NCBI GenBank assembly: GCA_050260415.1
Contig: JBLNCE010000183.1
Coordinates: forward strand, 1-28,529
From: JBLNCE01 sp050260415
GTDB lineage: Bacteria; Bacillota; UBA4882; JAAYXC01
DNA: 28,529 bases
Reading direction: 5' to 3'
Shown: positions 17,817 to 25,369 of the stretch, piece after piece
How the letters are laid out: every line of letters begins with the position of its first letter
Position numbering within the stretch: the stretch's first letter is position 1
Made by a program: the position numbers and the translations under genes
The notes under the pieces: generated by a model
The model's database searches: none
What the model was told of the DNA's origin: nothing
What the model saw: only the letters and a program-made list of their open reading frames with translations

Positions 17817-18770
17817 ATGAAAAGCGTTCCACTCTCTCTGGCTGTCTGCTTCTCTCTCTGCGCCGCCCTTACGACCGGCTGCCCGCGCAATCCGCTCCGA
17901 AGCGCGCCCACGCGGCGGCGGACGGAACCGACGATCAGCGTCTATTTCCACGAGAACAACACCAAGCGGAAGATGTCGACCGAGGAATACCTCGTGGGGG
18001 TGGTGGCAGGCGAGATGAGGCCGAATTGGCCGCGGAACGCCTATGCGGCGCAAGCCATCCTGGCGCGGACCTTTACCATGGAATTCATCGCGCGGGGTGG
18101 AACGCGCAAACTGCACGGTACCGACATCTGCACGGATGAAAAGCACGCGCAGGCCTACACCACCAGCGCGATTACGCCGGCCATCCGCAAAGCGGTGGCC
18201 GATACCAAGGGAATCGTCATGCTCCACCGTGGCAAGTACGTGCACGGCTGGTTCTCCGCCAGTTGCGGCGGCCGTACGACATACTCCCGCGAGGGTCTCG
18301 CCTACAAGGGGGCGGAACCGCCCTATATTTCCTCGGTCGAATGTCCCGAGGGGACGGTCATCCCCAGGTCGGAGCAGCGATGGCGGGCGGAATTCACCGG
18401 CACGGAGGTAGCCGCCGCCTTGCAAAAAGCCGCCGGCAAATCGGTCGGCCCCGCGGTCACCAAAGCCGAGCGTCTGGGCATTAACCAGCTCACCCATCGC
18501 ACGGCGCGGATCAAGCTCACGGGCGCGAAAGGCACCGTCGAGTTACCCGCGGCCGATCTGCGCGTGGCGATCGGACCCGAGCGCATGCGGTCGATCTGGC
18601 TTGAGGAACTGCAGAGCGGGGGCGGTTCCATCACCATGGCCGGCCGGGGTTTCGGCCATGGCGTGGGTCTCTGCCAGTGGGGCGCTTATGCCCTTGCCAA
18701 GCAAGGCAGGAGCGCGCAAGAGATCGTGCGGCATTATTACCCGAAGGTTGATGTGGTGAAGAACTGGTAA
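17817..18770 (+). CDS. SpoIID/LytB-domain protein, putative lipoprotein (second spoIID paralogue)
   Basis: Predicted 317 aa. The N terminus is a short hydrophobic signal ending in a lipobox-like ALTTGC (Cys22), so it is probably a lipoprotein. The SpoIID core matches the first paralogue: EEYLVGVVAGEMRPNWP with the conserved Glu, YAAQAILARTFTMEF, ASCGGRTTYSREG, and GFGHGVGLCQWGAYALA near the end. It probably cleaves peptidoglycan glycan strands as a lytic transglycosylase. It lies on the opposite strand from the sporulation block and follows ilvN. The only visible Shine-Dalgarno is in the arm of the preceding hairpin, so its expression may depend on that structure. Whether it acts in sporulation or vegetative growth cannot be told. 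Confidence 0.8.
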   Translation: MKSVPLSLAVCFSLCAALTTGCPRNPLRSAPTRRRTEPTISVYFHENNTKRKMSTEEYLVGVVAGEMRPNWPRNAYAAQAILARTFTMEFIARGGTRKLHGTDICTDEKHAQAYTTSAITPAIRKAVADTKGIVMLHRGKYVHGWFSASCGGRTTYSREGLAYKGAEPPYISSVECPEGTVIPRSEQRWRAEFTGTEVAAALQKAAGKSVGPAVTKAERLGINQLTHRTARIKLTGAKGTVELPAADLRVAIGPERMRSIWLEELQSGGGSITMAGRGFGHGVGLCQWGAYALAKQGRSAQEIVRHYYPKVDVVKNW

Positions 18771-18852
18771 GAGCCGGCAGATGTGTGGCCCGGCATGGGG
18801 CGCACAGGCCGTGCGCCCCTACGGAGTACGACTCTCTCCGCCAATTCTTTTG

Positions 18853-18936
18853 CTTGCCTCTTGCCTTATGCCTCATGCCTCTTGCCTTTTGCCTCACGCC
18901 TCTTGCCTTTTGCCTCATGCCTCACGCCTCACGCCT
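18853..18936. repeat. Heptanucleotide tandem array, 12 units (GCCT family), abutting the HAD stop codon
   Basis: Twelve 7-bp units, each ending in GCCT with variable first three bases (CTT, CTT, TAT, CAT, CTT, TTT, CAC, CTT, TTT, CAT, CAC, CAC). The array ends at 18936, and the HAD stop TAG occupies 18937-18939. Read in the gene direction the units are AGGCRNG-like. Confidence 0.85.
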
Positions 18937-19608
18937 CTATATGACTTCCCACCCTCTTCGCTCTGCCGTGCGTTGCAGCCGCCGGTCCGGAGCCACCGCC
19001 ACAGGATGGCCGACCAGCGCGAGGAGGGGGAGGTCCTGCCCGCCGTCCGCGTAAGCGTAGGCTTCGGTAAGGTCAAAGCGCGCGCCGGCCGCTTCGCGTT
19101 CGCGCAAGTAAGCCCGCAGCGCCTCGGCCTTGGCCGGCCCGATCGCGTGGTTTCGTAAGCGTCCCACGCAGCGGCCGTCCTCCATTTCCAGATCGGTGCC
19201 AATCCAGGCATGCGCCCCGAGCTCCTGGGAGACCAGGGCCAAGAAGGCCGCGAAAGCTCCGGAGAGTAAGACCACGTGATCGCCGGCCTCGAGATGTGCC
19301 CGCAGGCGCAAGAGCGTCTCCGGACGGAACTTGGGCCTGGCCGCCAAAAGACACTGTTGGAAGTAGTCCGCCAACTGTGCTTCGCTCATACCTGCCAAGA
19401 GCCTCGCCAGACCCCGCATGGCGCGGCCCATCATCCGCAATCGAAACAAGCCAAGGCGATAGACGGCATAAGCCGGCGCTTGCACGATAAAATACCTTCT
19501 TACCGCCCGAGATGTCCTTTCGTTCCGTCGCGCCAGAAGACGCAGGAAGAGACGCAGGGTCTCGCCCTGATAGATGGTGCCGTCAAAATCAAAGACCGCG
19601 AGGCGCAT
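18937..19608 (-). CDS. HAD-superfamily phosphatase (subfamily IB, SerB-like)
   Basis: Predicted 223 aa. Motif I FDFDGT (6-11) carries the nucleophile Asp, motif II LLSGAF lies at about residue 114, a Lys follows in IGPAKAEAL, and motif IV is YADGGQDLPLL. A helical cap lies between motifs I and II. This order is typical of HAD-IB enzymes such as phosphoserine phosphatase and relatives acting on lipid or nucleotide phosphates. The substrate is unknown. The usual DSxxD near the end reads DGGQD, a mild variation. A GGGGGGATGA purine run precedes the ATG. It follows the DcrB-like gene by about 30 bases, probably one transcript, and its stop codon abuts the heptamer array. Confidence 0.75.
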   Translation of the reverse strand: MRLAVFDFDGTIYQGETLRLFLRLLARRNERTSRAVRRYFIVQAPAYAVYRLGLFRLRMMGRAMRGLARLLAGMSEAQLADYFQQCLLAARPKFRPETLLRLRAHLEAGDHVVLLSGAFAAFLALVSQELGAHAWIGTDLEMEDGRCVGRLRNHAIGPAKAEALRAYLREREAAGARFDLTEAYAYADGGQDLPLLALVGHPVAVAPDRRLQRTAERRGWEVI

Positions 19609-19638
19609 CGATCATCCCCCCGGAAGCGTCGTCCGAGA

Positions 19639-20214
19639 TCATTGCCCTGGCGTGCGCGCTGATTCCACCCTGAAGCTCAGGGCCATCTTTTCAAAGAGCG
19701 GACCAAAAGAGAGGAACTCGTCCGGAGCGGCGGAGCAGGAAATGACGTACACCCGGCCCTGGTTGAGCAGCATGTAGAGGATGACCATGGCGTTGGCATT
19801 GCCGATACGCCGGGTAAAGGCGAACCATTGCGCGGACACGCCGTCGATGACGAGCCGGCCGCTCCCATGCTCCTGCAGATCGCCGCCCGCCGTGCGAAGC
19901 GCGGCTTGAGTCCGTGCAAAGTATCCAGCCAGGGTCTCGCCGGCGGGCAGGTCCTCATATACCACGGAGACGTTCTCCCGGTATCCATCGGCCGGCCCCG
20001 ACGGCGGACTCAGAGCCGCGAAGGCGGCCCCCGTAATGTCCTCCAGCACCTGCCAGTCCCCCGGCAGTTCAAGCGAGAAAGACTTATCCCGGCTATAATA
20101 ACGCTTGACTTCGCCGGCCGCCGTCATGATTGGGCCCAGGCCGGCCAGCATCACTCCGAGCACGGCAAGGATGGTGCTTCTTTTTAGCATAGACGTCAGG
20201 GGTCCCCCCATCAT
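19639..20214 (-). CDS. Secreted DcrB/PsbP-like protein of unknown function
   Basis: Predicted 191 aa; the start chosen is the ATG nine bases after GGAGGG. A signal peptide is visible (KR then TILAVLGVMLAGLGPIMTAAG), with cleavage probably near TAAG. The mature part has the DcrB/PsbP-like pattern: SFSLELPGDWQV, a loop, VSVVYEDLPAG, a helix, and a final GRVYVISCSA ... FEKMALSFRV block. Proteins of this fold in Bacillota are cell-surface or lipid-linked and their role is poorly known. Only one Cys is present and there is no lipobox. It precedes the HAD gene on the same strand. Confidence 0.6.
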   Translation of the reverse strand: MMGGPLTSMLKRSTILAVLGVMLAGLGPIMTAAGEVKRYYSRDKSFSLELPGDWQVLEDITGAAFAALSPPSGPADGYRENVSVVYEDLPAGETLAGYFARTQAALRTAGGDLQEHGSGRLVIDGVSAQWFAFTRRIGNANAMVILYMLLNQGRVYVISCSAAPDEFLSFGPLFEKMALSFRVESARTPGQ

Positions 20215-20399
20215 GGCAGTCATCCCTCCAGGCGCGATTTATTCGCCGCGGCCGCAATACTTTCCTGCGCTTTCCAATCGCGGAGGCGCCGCCGTGGTTC
20301 ACCGCTCGGACCGAGCGCCGATGCCCCTTTTTCCCAAGGAAGGGTTTTCAATATTGACGTTGAATATCTGACCGCATCCGGTTCTCAGGGGGCGTAGGG

Positions 20400-21734
20400 A
20401 TGGTTAAGGGCAGGAAGATCCTGTATAGTTTCGGTTCGTTGGCCGCGGCCGTTTCCAACCAGGCGTTCTTGACCTTCATCCTCTTTTTTTACGTGGATGT
20501 CATCAAGTTTCCGGAGCGCCATTTCATGATGGCCTGGGGTCTCTTCGGTCTCTGGAACGCCGTCAATGACCCGCTCTTCGGCCAGTGGTCCGACCGGACG
20601 CGCACGCGCTGGGGCAGACGCGTGCCCTTCATCGCCCTCGGCGCCCTCCCGTTCGCGGCCTTCTTTTACCTTCTATGGGTCCCGCCCGCCGGTTTGCCGG
20701 AGCGGACCCTCTTCTGGTACCTGCTCGGGTCGATGTTCCTCTTCGACAGCTTCTTTACCCTGGTGGTGCTCAACTGGACCGCGCTCTTTCCGGAGATGTT
20801 CCCCACCTTGGCGGAAAGGGCCGAAGTCTCTGCCTGGCGGCAAGTCCTAGGTATCATCGGACTTGTGCTGGGCATGGCTTTACCGCCGCTGCTCTTCGCC
20901 GGGCTTGGCTGGCGGGCGATGGGCGGCATACTTGCCGCCGTCACCTTGGCCACCATCTTCCTTTCCCTGCTCGGCAGCAAGGAAAGACCCGAGGCAGGGG
21001 CGGGGGCGGGGGTGGGACTGTTCCGCGCTCTGGGGTATACCTTCACCAGCAGGTCGTTCATGACCTTCGCCGCGGCCAACTTCGGCATGACCCTGGCCAT
21101 GGGCACGATCCAAGCCACCATCGCCTTTTTCGTAAAGTACATCCTCCATGCCCGGCAGGAAATGCTCTCGTTTCTCTTAGGGACAACCTTTCTCGTGACC
21201 CTGCTCATGCTGGCGTTTTGGCGCAAGATCACCGTCAAACACGGGCCGCGATCGGCACAGATTGCCGCGGTGGTCGTATTCGGCCTGATCTGTCTGGGCT
21301 TCCTGTTCGTGTCGAACCTCGCGGGCGCCTTTCTGGTCTGCGGGTTGCTCGGTATCGGGCTGGCCGGTCTCATGCTCATCCCGGATATCCTTATCGCCGA
21401 CGTGGTGGACGAGGATGAACTCCGCACGGGCGAGCGGCGTGAAGGCATGTTTTTCGGTATCAACGGGCTGGCGATCAGGCTTGCCGGAGCGCTGCAGGGA
21501 GTGATCATCACCGGCGTCCTGATCCTCTTCCGTTACGACCAAAAGGCCGTCCTGCAGCCTGCCTCGGCTCTCACCGGCATCCGCGTGTTGATGAGTCTGG
21601 TTCCCCTCTTGGCTTTGACCTTGGCCGCCATCGCCCTGGCACTCTACCCCCTGCACGGCCAGCGATTGGCGCGCGTCAAGGAAGACGTAAACCGTAAGCA
21701 TCTCGCGGCGGGGACACCAGCCCCACCAGCCTGA
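20400..21734 (+). CDS. GPH-type (MFS) sugar:cation symporter
   Basis: Predicted 444 aa with about twelve membrane segments. The motif between TM2 and TM3 (NDPLFGQWSDRTRTRWGRR) is the signature of the glycoside-pentoside-hexuronide family (melibiose, lactose and xyloside symporters). A second loop DVVDEDELRTGERREGMFFG in the C-terminal half is also family-typical. It imports a sugar or glycoside with a cation; the substrate is unknown. An AGGGGG run lies seven bases before the ATG. Its 3' end overlaps the 3' end of the convergent GH84 gene by 59 bases, so the two may belong to one N-acetylglucosamine-conjugate pathway, which is inference. The 185 bases upstream hold no clear promoter. Confidence 0.8.
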   Translation: MVKGRKILYSFGSLAAAVSNQAFLTFILFFYVDVIKFPERHFMMAWGLFGLWNAVNDPLFGQWSDRTRTRWGRRVPFIALGALPFAAFFYLLWVPPAGLPERTLFWYLLGSMFLFDSFFTLVVLNWTALFPEMFPTLAERAEVSAWRQVLGIIGLVLGMALPPLLFAGLGWRAMGGILAAVTLATIFLSLLGSKERPEAGAGAGVGLFRALGYTFTSRSFMTFAAANFGMTLAMGTIQATIAFFVKYILHARQEMLSFLLGTTFLVTLLMLAFWRKITVKHGPRSAQIAAVVVFGLICLGFLFVSNLAGAFLVCGLLGIGLAGLMLIPDILIADVVDEDELRTGERREGMFFGINGLAIRLAGALQGVIITGVLILFRYDQKAVLQPASALTGIRVLMSLVPLLALTLAAIALALYPLHGQRLARVKEDVNRKHLAAGTPAPPA

Positions 21735-23496
21735 TCGCGGACCGCAGCACGGGCGGGACAGGCGTCATCGCTTCGATCAGCCCATCCACGCGCTGGCAGA
21801 GCTCGATCAGGTGCTCGCGCACGGCCCCACCGCACACATTGGTCCGCCATCCCACGCTCCGCTTTAGTTCCCGGCGCAACCGCGCCAATTCCCCTTCCAG
21901 CCGCAGATACGCGCGGATCCTGGCCCAGGCTTTCTCCGTAGAGGCCAGCTTGGCTAATCCTTCTTCAACGCCGAGCCCATGGGCGGCCAGCCGCGCCCAG
22001 GCTTCATACTCCGACAGCCAGGGGGCAATCTCCTTTCGCCATTGCTCGGGCAGATGGATGCGGAGCTTGCCCGCGTTGGTCTGCATCAGATGGACTTCGG
22101 CCGCCCAGATCCGCCTGGCGGCGTCAAATTCCTCGCGGGATGCCCGCCGGCGGGATTGCCACAGCGCGGCACGCGGCACCAAAGGACCCAACGGCGGCAG
22201 CACGCGCATGGCATTGGCCCGGGAAAAGTGCGCAAAGGCCATGCGCGCCTCATCGGGGAAGAGCGCGCCGGCGGCGACCTCTCCCGCCCTCTCCGGCAAG
22301 TACCTTTCCGGCCGCCATAGATACAAGGCCATGGTAGCCAGGGCAAACCGGCTCGCCGTGGGTTGCGTCATAGGATTGGCGAGGATCCCCCGCGCCGCGA
22401 GGGAAAGATCCCCCGCTCTGCCGCGAAACGGTGCCAGATGCAACTCGGGGGTCATCAAGTAGTCGTTCGCGAAGGAATTGTCCCAAATAAGCGGCGGCCT
22501 GCGCAGGACCGCCCCGACCCGGCGCGCTTCATCCGCGGTGATGCGGGGGGACCAGACCCCGCGGCCGGTCCAATGAACTTCGATCGCAGGGTCCAGACCG
22601 GCGCCCAACTCGTCTAGATAAGGTGAGTCCCCACGGCCGTGATACTCGGTGGGGCAGAAGAGCAATGTCGTTCCAGGGGCATCCCGGCGCAAGTCGGAAA
22701 GGAGTCTGTTGGCCAGTTCCACCTGTGCTCTGGCCAAGGTCCCGAACCGGTCGCGGTCGGCTTGGTGCGCCAGCACACCCGGGATATCATCCAGATAGAG
22801 TCCGAACACCCGGATGCCCAGGCGTAGAAACTGCTCGAATTTGGCCAAGAGTTTTCGATAGTCATCCTCGGCCCCGTACCTGAGCGTCAAGCCCGGACTG
22901 ACCGCCACGCCGAAGTCCACCCCCTGCTTGGCCGCGGCCGCGGACAGGACGGCGAACCTGCGCAGCGCTTCGGGGCCGTAGGGCTTGCGCCATAATCCGC
23001 GGTGCAGAGGGTCGTCCTTGGGCGCATAGATATACGTGTTCAGACGGCAGTCCGCCATAAAGGACAAGAGCGCCAAGCGATCGGAATCGCGCCATGGGGG
23101 GCCGTAAAAACCTTCCACCAGACCCCGGCGCCTGAACGACGGACCATCGACCAAAGAAACGTCCCCGGCCGGCACCGCGCCCATTAATTCCGCCGCCGTC
23201 TGGCACCCGTAACGCAGGCCGCATGCATCCGAAGCAGCCAAGGCAATGGTCCCGCCTCCGCCCGAGGGCACGAAGCGTAACCGGTAAGACTCGGCCGGCA
23301 GATCGACGGCTTCCGCCGCCAACAGACTGTACGCGCCGTCCGGGCTTGGCCTATGCCCCGCCGCCGCGAGTATCTCCATGGCCGTATCCCGCCACGCCGC
23401 CTCCCCGCGCACGGAAACCGTCCGGGGCGCGAACCCCTCGCCCCAGGTACCGTTGATCTCCCGCGCCAGATGGAGCCAGTTCATGTGTCCGCGCAT
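21676..23496 (-). CDS. Glycoside hydrolase family 84, beta-N-acetylglucosaminidase (O-GlcNAcase-like)
   Basis: Predicted 606 aa from the ATG preceded by GGGAGGA; a longer frame of 24 more residues has no good site. An N-terminal GH20b/GH84-type small domain (about 1-110) precedes the barrel. Signature motifs are RGLVEGFYGPPW (about 124-135), YIYAPKDDPLHR (about 155-166) and the paired acids in YLDDIPG (D236-D237), which act by substrate-assisted catalysis on N-acetylglucosaminides. An alpha-helical C-terminal part follows. No signal peptide is seen, so it probably acts in the cytoplasm on imported material. The convergent GPH symporter is a plausible supplier. Actual substrate unknown. Confidence 0.85.
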   Translation of the reverse strand: MRGHMNWLHLAREINGTWGEGFAPRTVSVRGEAAWRDTAMEILAAAGHRPSPDGAYSLLAAEAVDLPAESYRLRFVPSGGGGTIALAASDACGLRYGCQTAAELMGAVPAGDVSLVDGPSFRRRGLVEGFYGPPWRDSDRLALLSFMADCRLNTYIYAPKDDPLHRGLWRKPYGPEALRRFAVLSAAAAKQGVDFGVAVSPGLTLRYGAEDDYRKLLAKFEQFLRLGIRVFGLYLDDIPGVLAHQADRDRFGTLARAQVELANRLLSDLRRDAPGTTLLFCPTEYHGRGDSPYLDELGAGLDPAIEVHWTGRGVWSPRITADEARRVGAVLRRPPLIWDNSFANDYLMTPELHLAPFRGRAGDLSLAARGILANPMTQPTASRFALATMALYLWRPERYLPERAGEVAAGALFPDEARMAFAHFSRANAMRVLPPLGPLVPRAALWQSRRRASREEFDAARRIWAAEVHLMQTNAGKLRIHLPEQWRKEIAPWLSEYEAWARLAAHGLGVEEGLAKLASTEKAWARIRAYLRLEGELARLRRELKRSVGWRTNVCGGAVREHLIELCQRVDGLIEAMTPVPPVLRSAIRLVGLVSPPRDAYGLRLP

Positions 23497-23604
23497 CGCT
23501 CCGTGTCCTCCCGGTTCAGCCTGTACGCGTACGAAAGGATTCGTTTCCCGCGCCGACAACGCGCCCAAGTAAACCCGAAAAAAGGGTACACCCAGTATTT
23601 TCGG

Positions 23605-24582
23605 TCAAACGTGCAATTCGACAATATCTCCATCGGCAAGTACGTAATCGCGGGGAACGGACTGGCCGGGGAAACGCGCCGAACCCCAGAGGCGTGCGTT
23701 CTTGAGACGTGCGGGAAAATCGCGGTGGACGGCCGCCGCCATGTCCACCACCGTGCTGCCCCGCTTGAGGGTGAACGGGGCGCGGCGGTCCGCTTCCTTG
23801 CCCGGGATCTTGCTATAGACTCTGACCAAACCGAGCAGTGCAAAGATGCGGGCCGGCAGAACCTCGAGTCCCATTCTGTTCAGGGCGGAAACCGGGATGA
23901 CCTCCCGCGCGCGGATGCCGGTTTCGCGCAAAAAGGCCAAGCGGTCCTCGCTGCCGGGAGCGTCCGCCTTGTTCCCGATCACCAGACAGTCGCTCGGGCG
24001 CTTGGCGTGAAGTCCGATTTCCCCTTCCACGGTGACGATACTACGTTTTTCCAGCATGGCCTGGGTATGATCCAATTGATCCAGACAGGCGTCGGTGGAC
24101 AGGTCGATCACGATCAAGAGCGCGTCGGCCAGACGCAGGGTGCCCGCGAGCCCGGTCGGCATCTCATCCTCAGTGATGGGCGGGGTATCGATCAGCTGGA
24201 TGAGGATGTCCTCGTAAGGCATCATCCCCGCCTGAGGCAGGGCGGTGGTAAAGGGATAGTCGCCGACGGCCGCTTTGGCCCGGGTCAAGGCCGCCAACAA
24301 GGCGGATTTTCCGACGTTGGGCATGCCGACCATGGCCGCCTGGCCGGCCCCCTCGCGCGGCACGTGAAAAGGATCGGGGCCCTTGGTGACCGCGTGCCTT
24401 TCCTCGCCTTGCCGCATTTTGGCCAGGCGGCTCTTGATCTCCGCCTGCAGTTTCTCGGTCCCCTTGTGCTTGGGGATGACCGCCAGCATTTCCTCGAGGG
24501 CACGGATCTTTTCCTCGGCTGTTCTTGCCTCCTTGAAAGCCGCTTCAGCCGCCATATACTGCGGTGTCAGATTGGCGGGCAC
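23605..24582 (-). CDS. DRG/Obg-type GTPase with C-terminal TGS domain
   Basis: Predicted 325 aa from a GTG behind GGGGAGG. An N-terminal coiled helical part (about 1-62) precedes the G domain: G1 GMPNVGKS (86-93), YPFTT in the switch I place (109-113), G3 as DTPP instead of DTPG (132-135), G4 NKAD (about 204). The last 70 residues form a TGS domain that begins PFTLKRGSTVVDMA and ends DYVLADGDIVELHV. It resembles the bacterial relatives of archaeal/eukaryotic DRG GTPases that associate with ribosomes. It lacks the glycine-rich N-terminal Obg fold, so it is not obgE. It follows the DUF2007-like gene by three bases. Confidence 0.8.
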   Translation of the reverse strand: MPANLTPQYMAAEAAFKEARTAEEKIRALEEMLAVIPKHKGTEKLQAEIKSRLAKMRQGEERHAVTKGPDPFHVPREGAGQAAMVGMPNVGKSALLAALTRAKAAVGDYPFTTALPQAGMMPYEDILIQLIDTPPITEDEMPTGLAGTLRLADALLIVIDLSTDACLDQLDHTQAMLEKRSIVTVEGEIGLHAKRPSDCLVIGNKADAPGSEDRLAFLRETGIRAREVIPVSALNRMGLEVLPARIFALLGLVRVYSKIPGKEADRRAPFTLKRGSTVVDMAAAVHRDFPARLKNARLWGSARFPGQSVPRDYVLADGDIVELHV

Positions 24583-24585
24583 CGC

Positions 24586-24816
24586 TCATTCCTCCCCGTC
24601 TTCCGGCCGCTCCAGATCGGCCAGAACTTGTCGGGCCCGGTCAAGCTGGGCGTGGGGAACCATAAGCTTGATCTCGCCGCCCGGACTCACTAGGGCGGTA
24701 ATGGTTCCTTCCCCATAAAGGAAAACCTCGATCCCCTCGGCCTTGAGCACGCTGCGCAGCAGGTCCGCCTCCAGCGGCAGGAGGCCATCGCGGAGCAGGC
24801 TTAGCTCTTTTTCGAT
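24586..24816 (-). CDS. DUF2007-like small protein with a likely AUC start codon
   Basis: Predicted 76 aa. It is too short for a long-ORF search and has no ATG, GTG or TTG at the expected place. In the open frame, ATC at 24816 is preceded by GAGGTGAT, an eight-base match to the 16S anti-Shine-Dalgarno, with a five-base gap; an in-frame TGA lies three codons upstream. The sequence (LLRSVLKAEGIEVFLYGEGT, then LMVPHAQLDRARQVL) matches the layout of DUF2007 'putative signal-transducing' domains: helix, strand, turn, then a VP-x-x-x-L-x-x-A helix. The stop lies three bases before the GTG of the GTPase, so the pair is probably one operon. Confidence 0.6.
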   Translation of the reverse strand: MEKELSLLRDGLLPLEADLLRSVLKAEGIEVFLYGEGTITALVSPGGEIKLMVPHAQLDRARQVLADLERPEDGEE

Positions 24817-24898
24817 CGCGTATCACCTCGGCAGAAATTCGGTTTATCGGGAATAGATTGGCCCTTCGCGGGCAAGGTAAGCCCCGGGAGGTGCTTTG

Positions 24899-25078
24899 AT
24901 GAAGGCGACCACGACCAGTTGGACGGTGACCGGACTCGGAGCAGCGGTATCCAGCCTCGGAATCGGGATCCTCAACCGCAGGAATCTCGGAAAACTCGGC
25001 GCGGGTGTCTTGGGCTTTGGCCTGGCGCATGTCGCTCTGGGCCTGCTCGATATGATGCGGCCTTCCGTCAGGCGGTAA
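24899..25078 (+). CDS. Small Gly-rich membrane protein of unknown function
   Basis: Predicted 59 aa. The ATG has GGGAGGTG six bases upstream. Two short hydrophobic, Gly/Ala-rich segments (about 8-26 and 32-50) are joined by a basic NRRNLGK loop; the tail is MRPSVRR. It is divergent from the DUF2007-like gene and has its own hairpin terminator 15 bases after the stop, so it looks like a separate gene. I do not recognise the family. Confidence 0.6.
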   Translation: MKATTTSWTVTGLGAAVSSLGIGILNRRNLGKLGAGVLGFGLAHVALGLLDMMRPSVRR

Positions 25079-25092
25079 CCTTCCTCCCGTAC

Positions 25093-25126
25093 ACAGCGGC
25101 ATCGACAGCAAGGGTGCCGCTGTTTC
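25093..25126 (+). terminator. Terminator of the small membrane-protein gene
   Basis: ACAGCGGCA (25093-25101), a 13-base loop and TGCCGCTGT (25115-25123) form a 9-bp perfect stem, followed by a short TTT. It starts 15 bases after the TAA. Confidence 0.5.
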
Positions 25127-25180
25127 ACACTTTAACCTGTGGCGACGTAGCCTTTCTTTTTCAAGCAGGCCGGGCGGCCA

Positions 25181-25255
25181 AAAGCAAGCCACAACCGGAA
25201 CCGCCGAATCGGCCAAGGTAAAATCGAAGTCGAGGAGGACGGCTTTGAGGGACAC
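25181..25255 (-). pseudogene. 5' remnant of a HAD-family hydrolase gene
   Basis: Behind a GAGGAGGAGC ribosome-binding site, GTG 25253-25255 begins MSLKAVLLDFDFTLADSA, the intact first motif of a HAD phosphatase (phosphoglycolate-phosphatase type). After about 25 residues all similarity stops. The frame stays open to 24641 but reads as arginine/proline-rich noise over other genes. The rest of the enzyme (motifs II-IV) is missing, so this is a 3'-deleted gene. The small membrane-protein gene occupies the gap. Confidence 0.6.
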
Positions 25256-25369
25256 GCGCGCTCCTCCTCAGGATTTACCTGGTGAGGAGTTCGCGCTGGG
25301 CGTGGCAAGTCCTGCTGCAAGGGAAGAACGGTTTTTCTTTCGCAAAGGCTCCCAGGCATGCATCTGGGT

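Noticed and set aside
18785..19054. Plus-strand ORF reading through the heptamer array with LPLALCLMPLAFCL-type repeats
   Set aside because: The repeat peptide is a by-product of a 7-bp period array. There is no ribosome site, and the frame continues antisense to the HAD gene.
20224..20399. Promoter upstream of the symporter (TTGACG near 20355)
   Set aside because: No acceptable -10 box is found 16-18 bases downstream.
24641..25255. 204-codon minus-strand frame starting MSLKAVLLDFDF
   Set aside because: Only the first 25 residues are protein-like (HAD motif I). The rest runs through the small membrane-protein gene and the DUF2007-like gene in wrong frames, so it is listed as a remnant.
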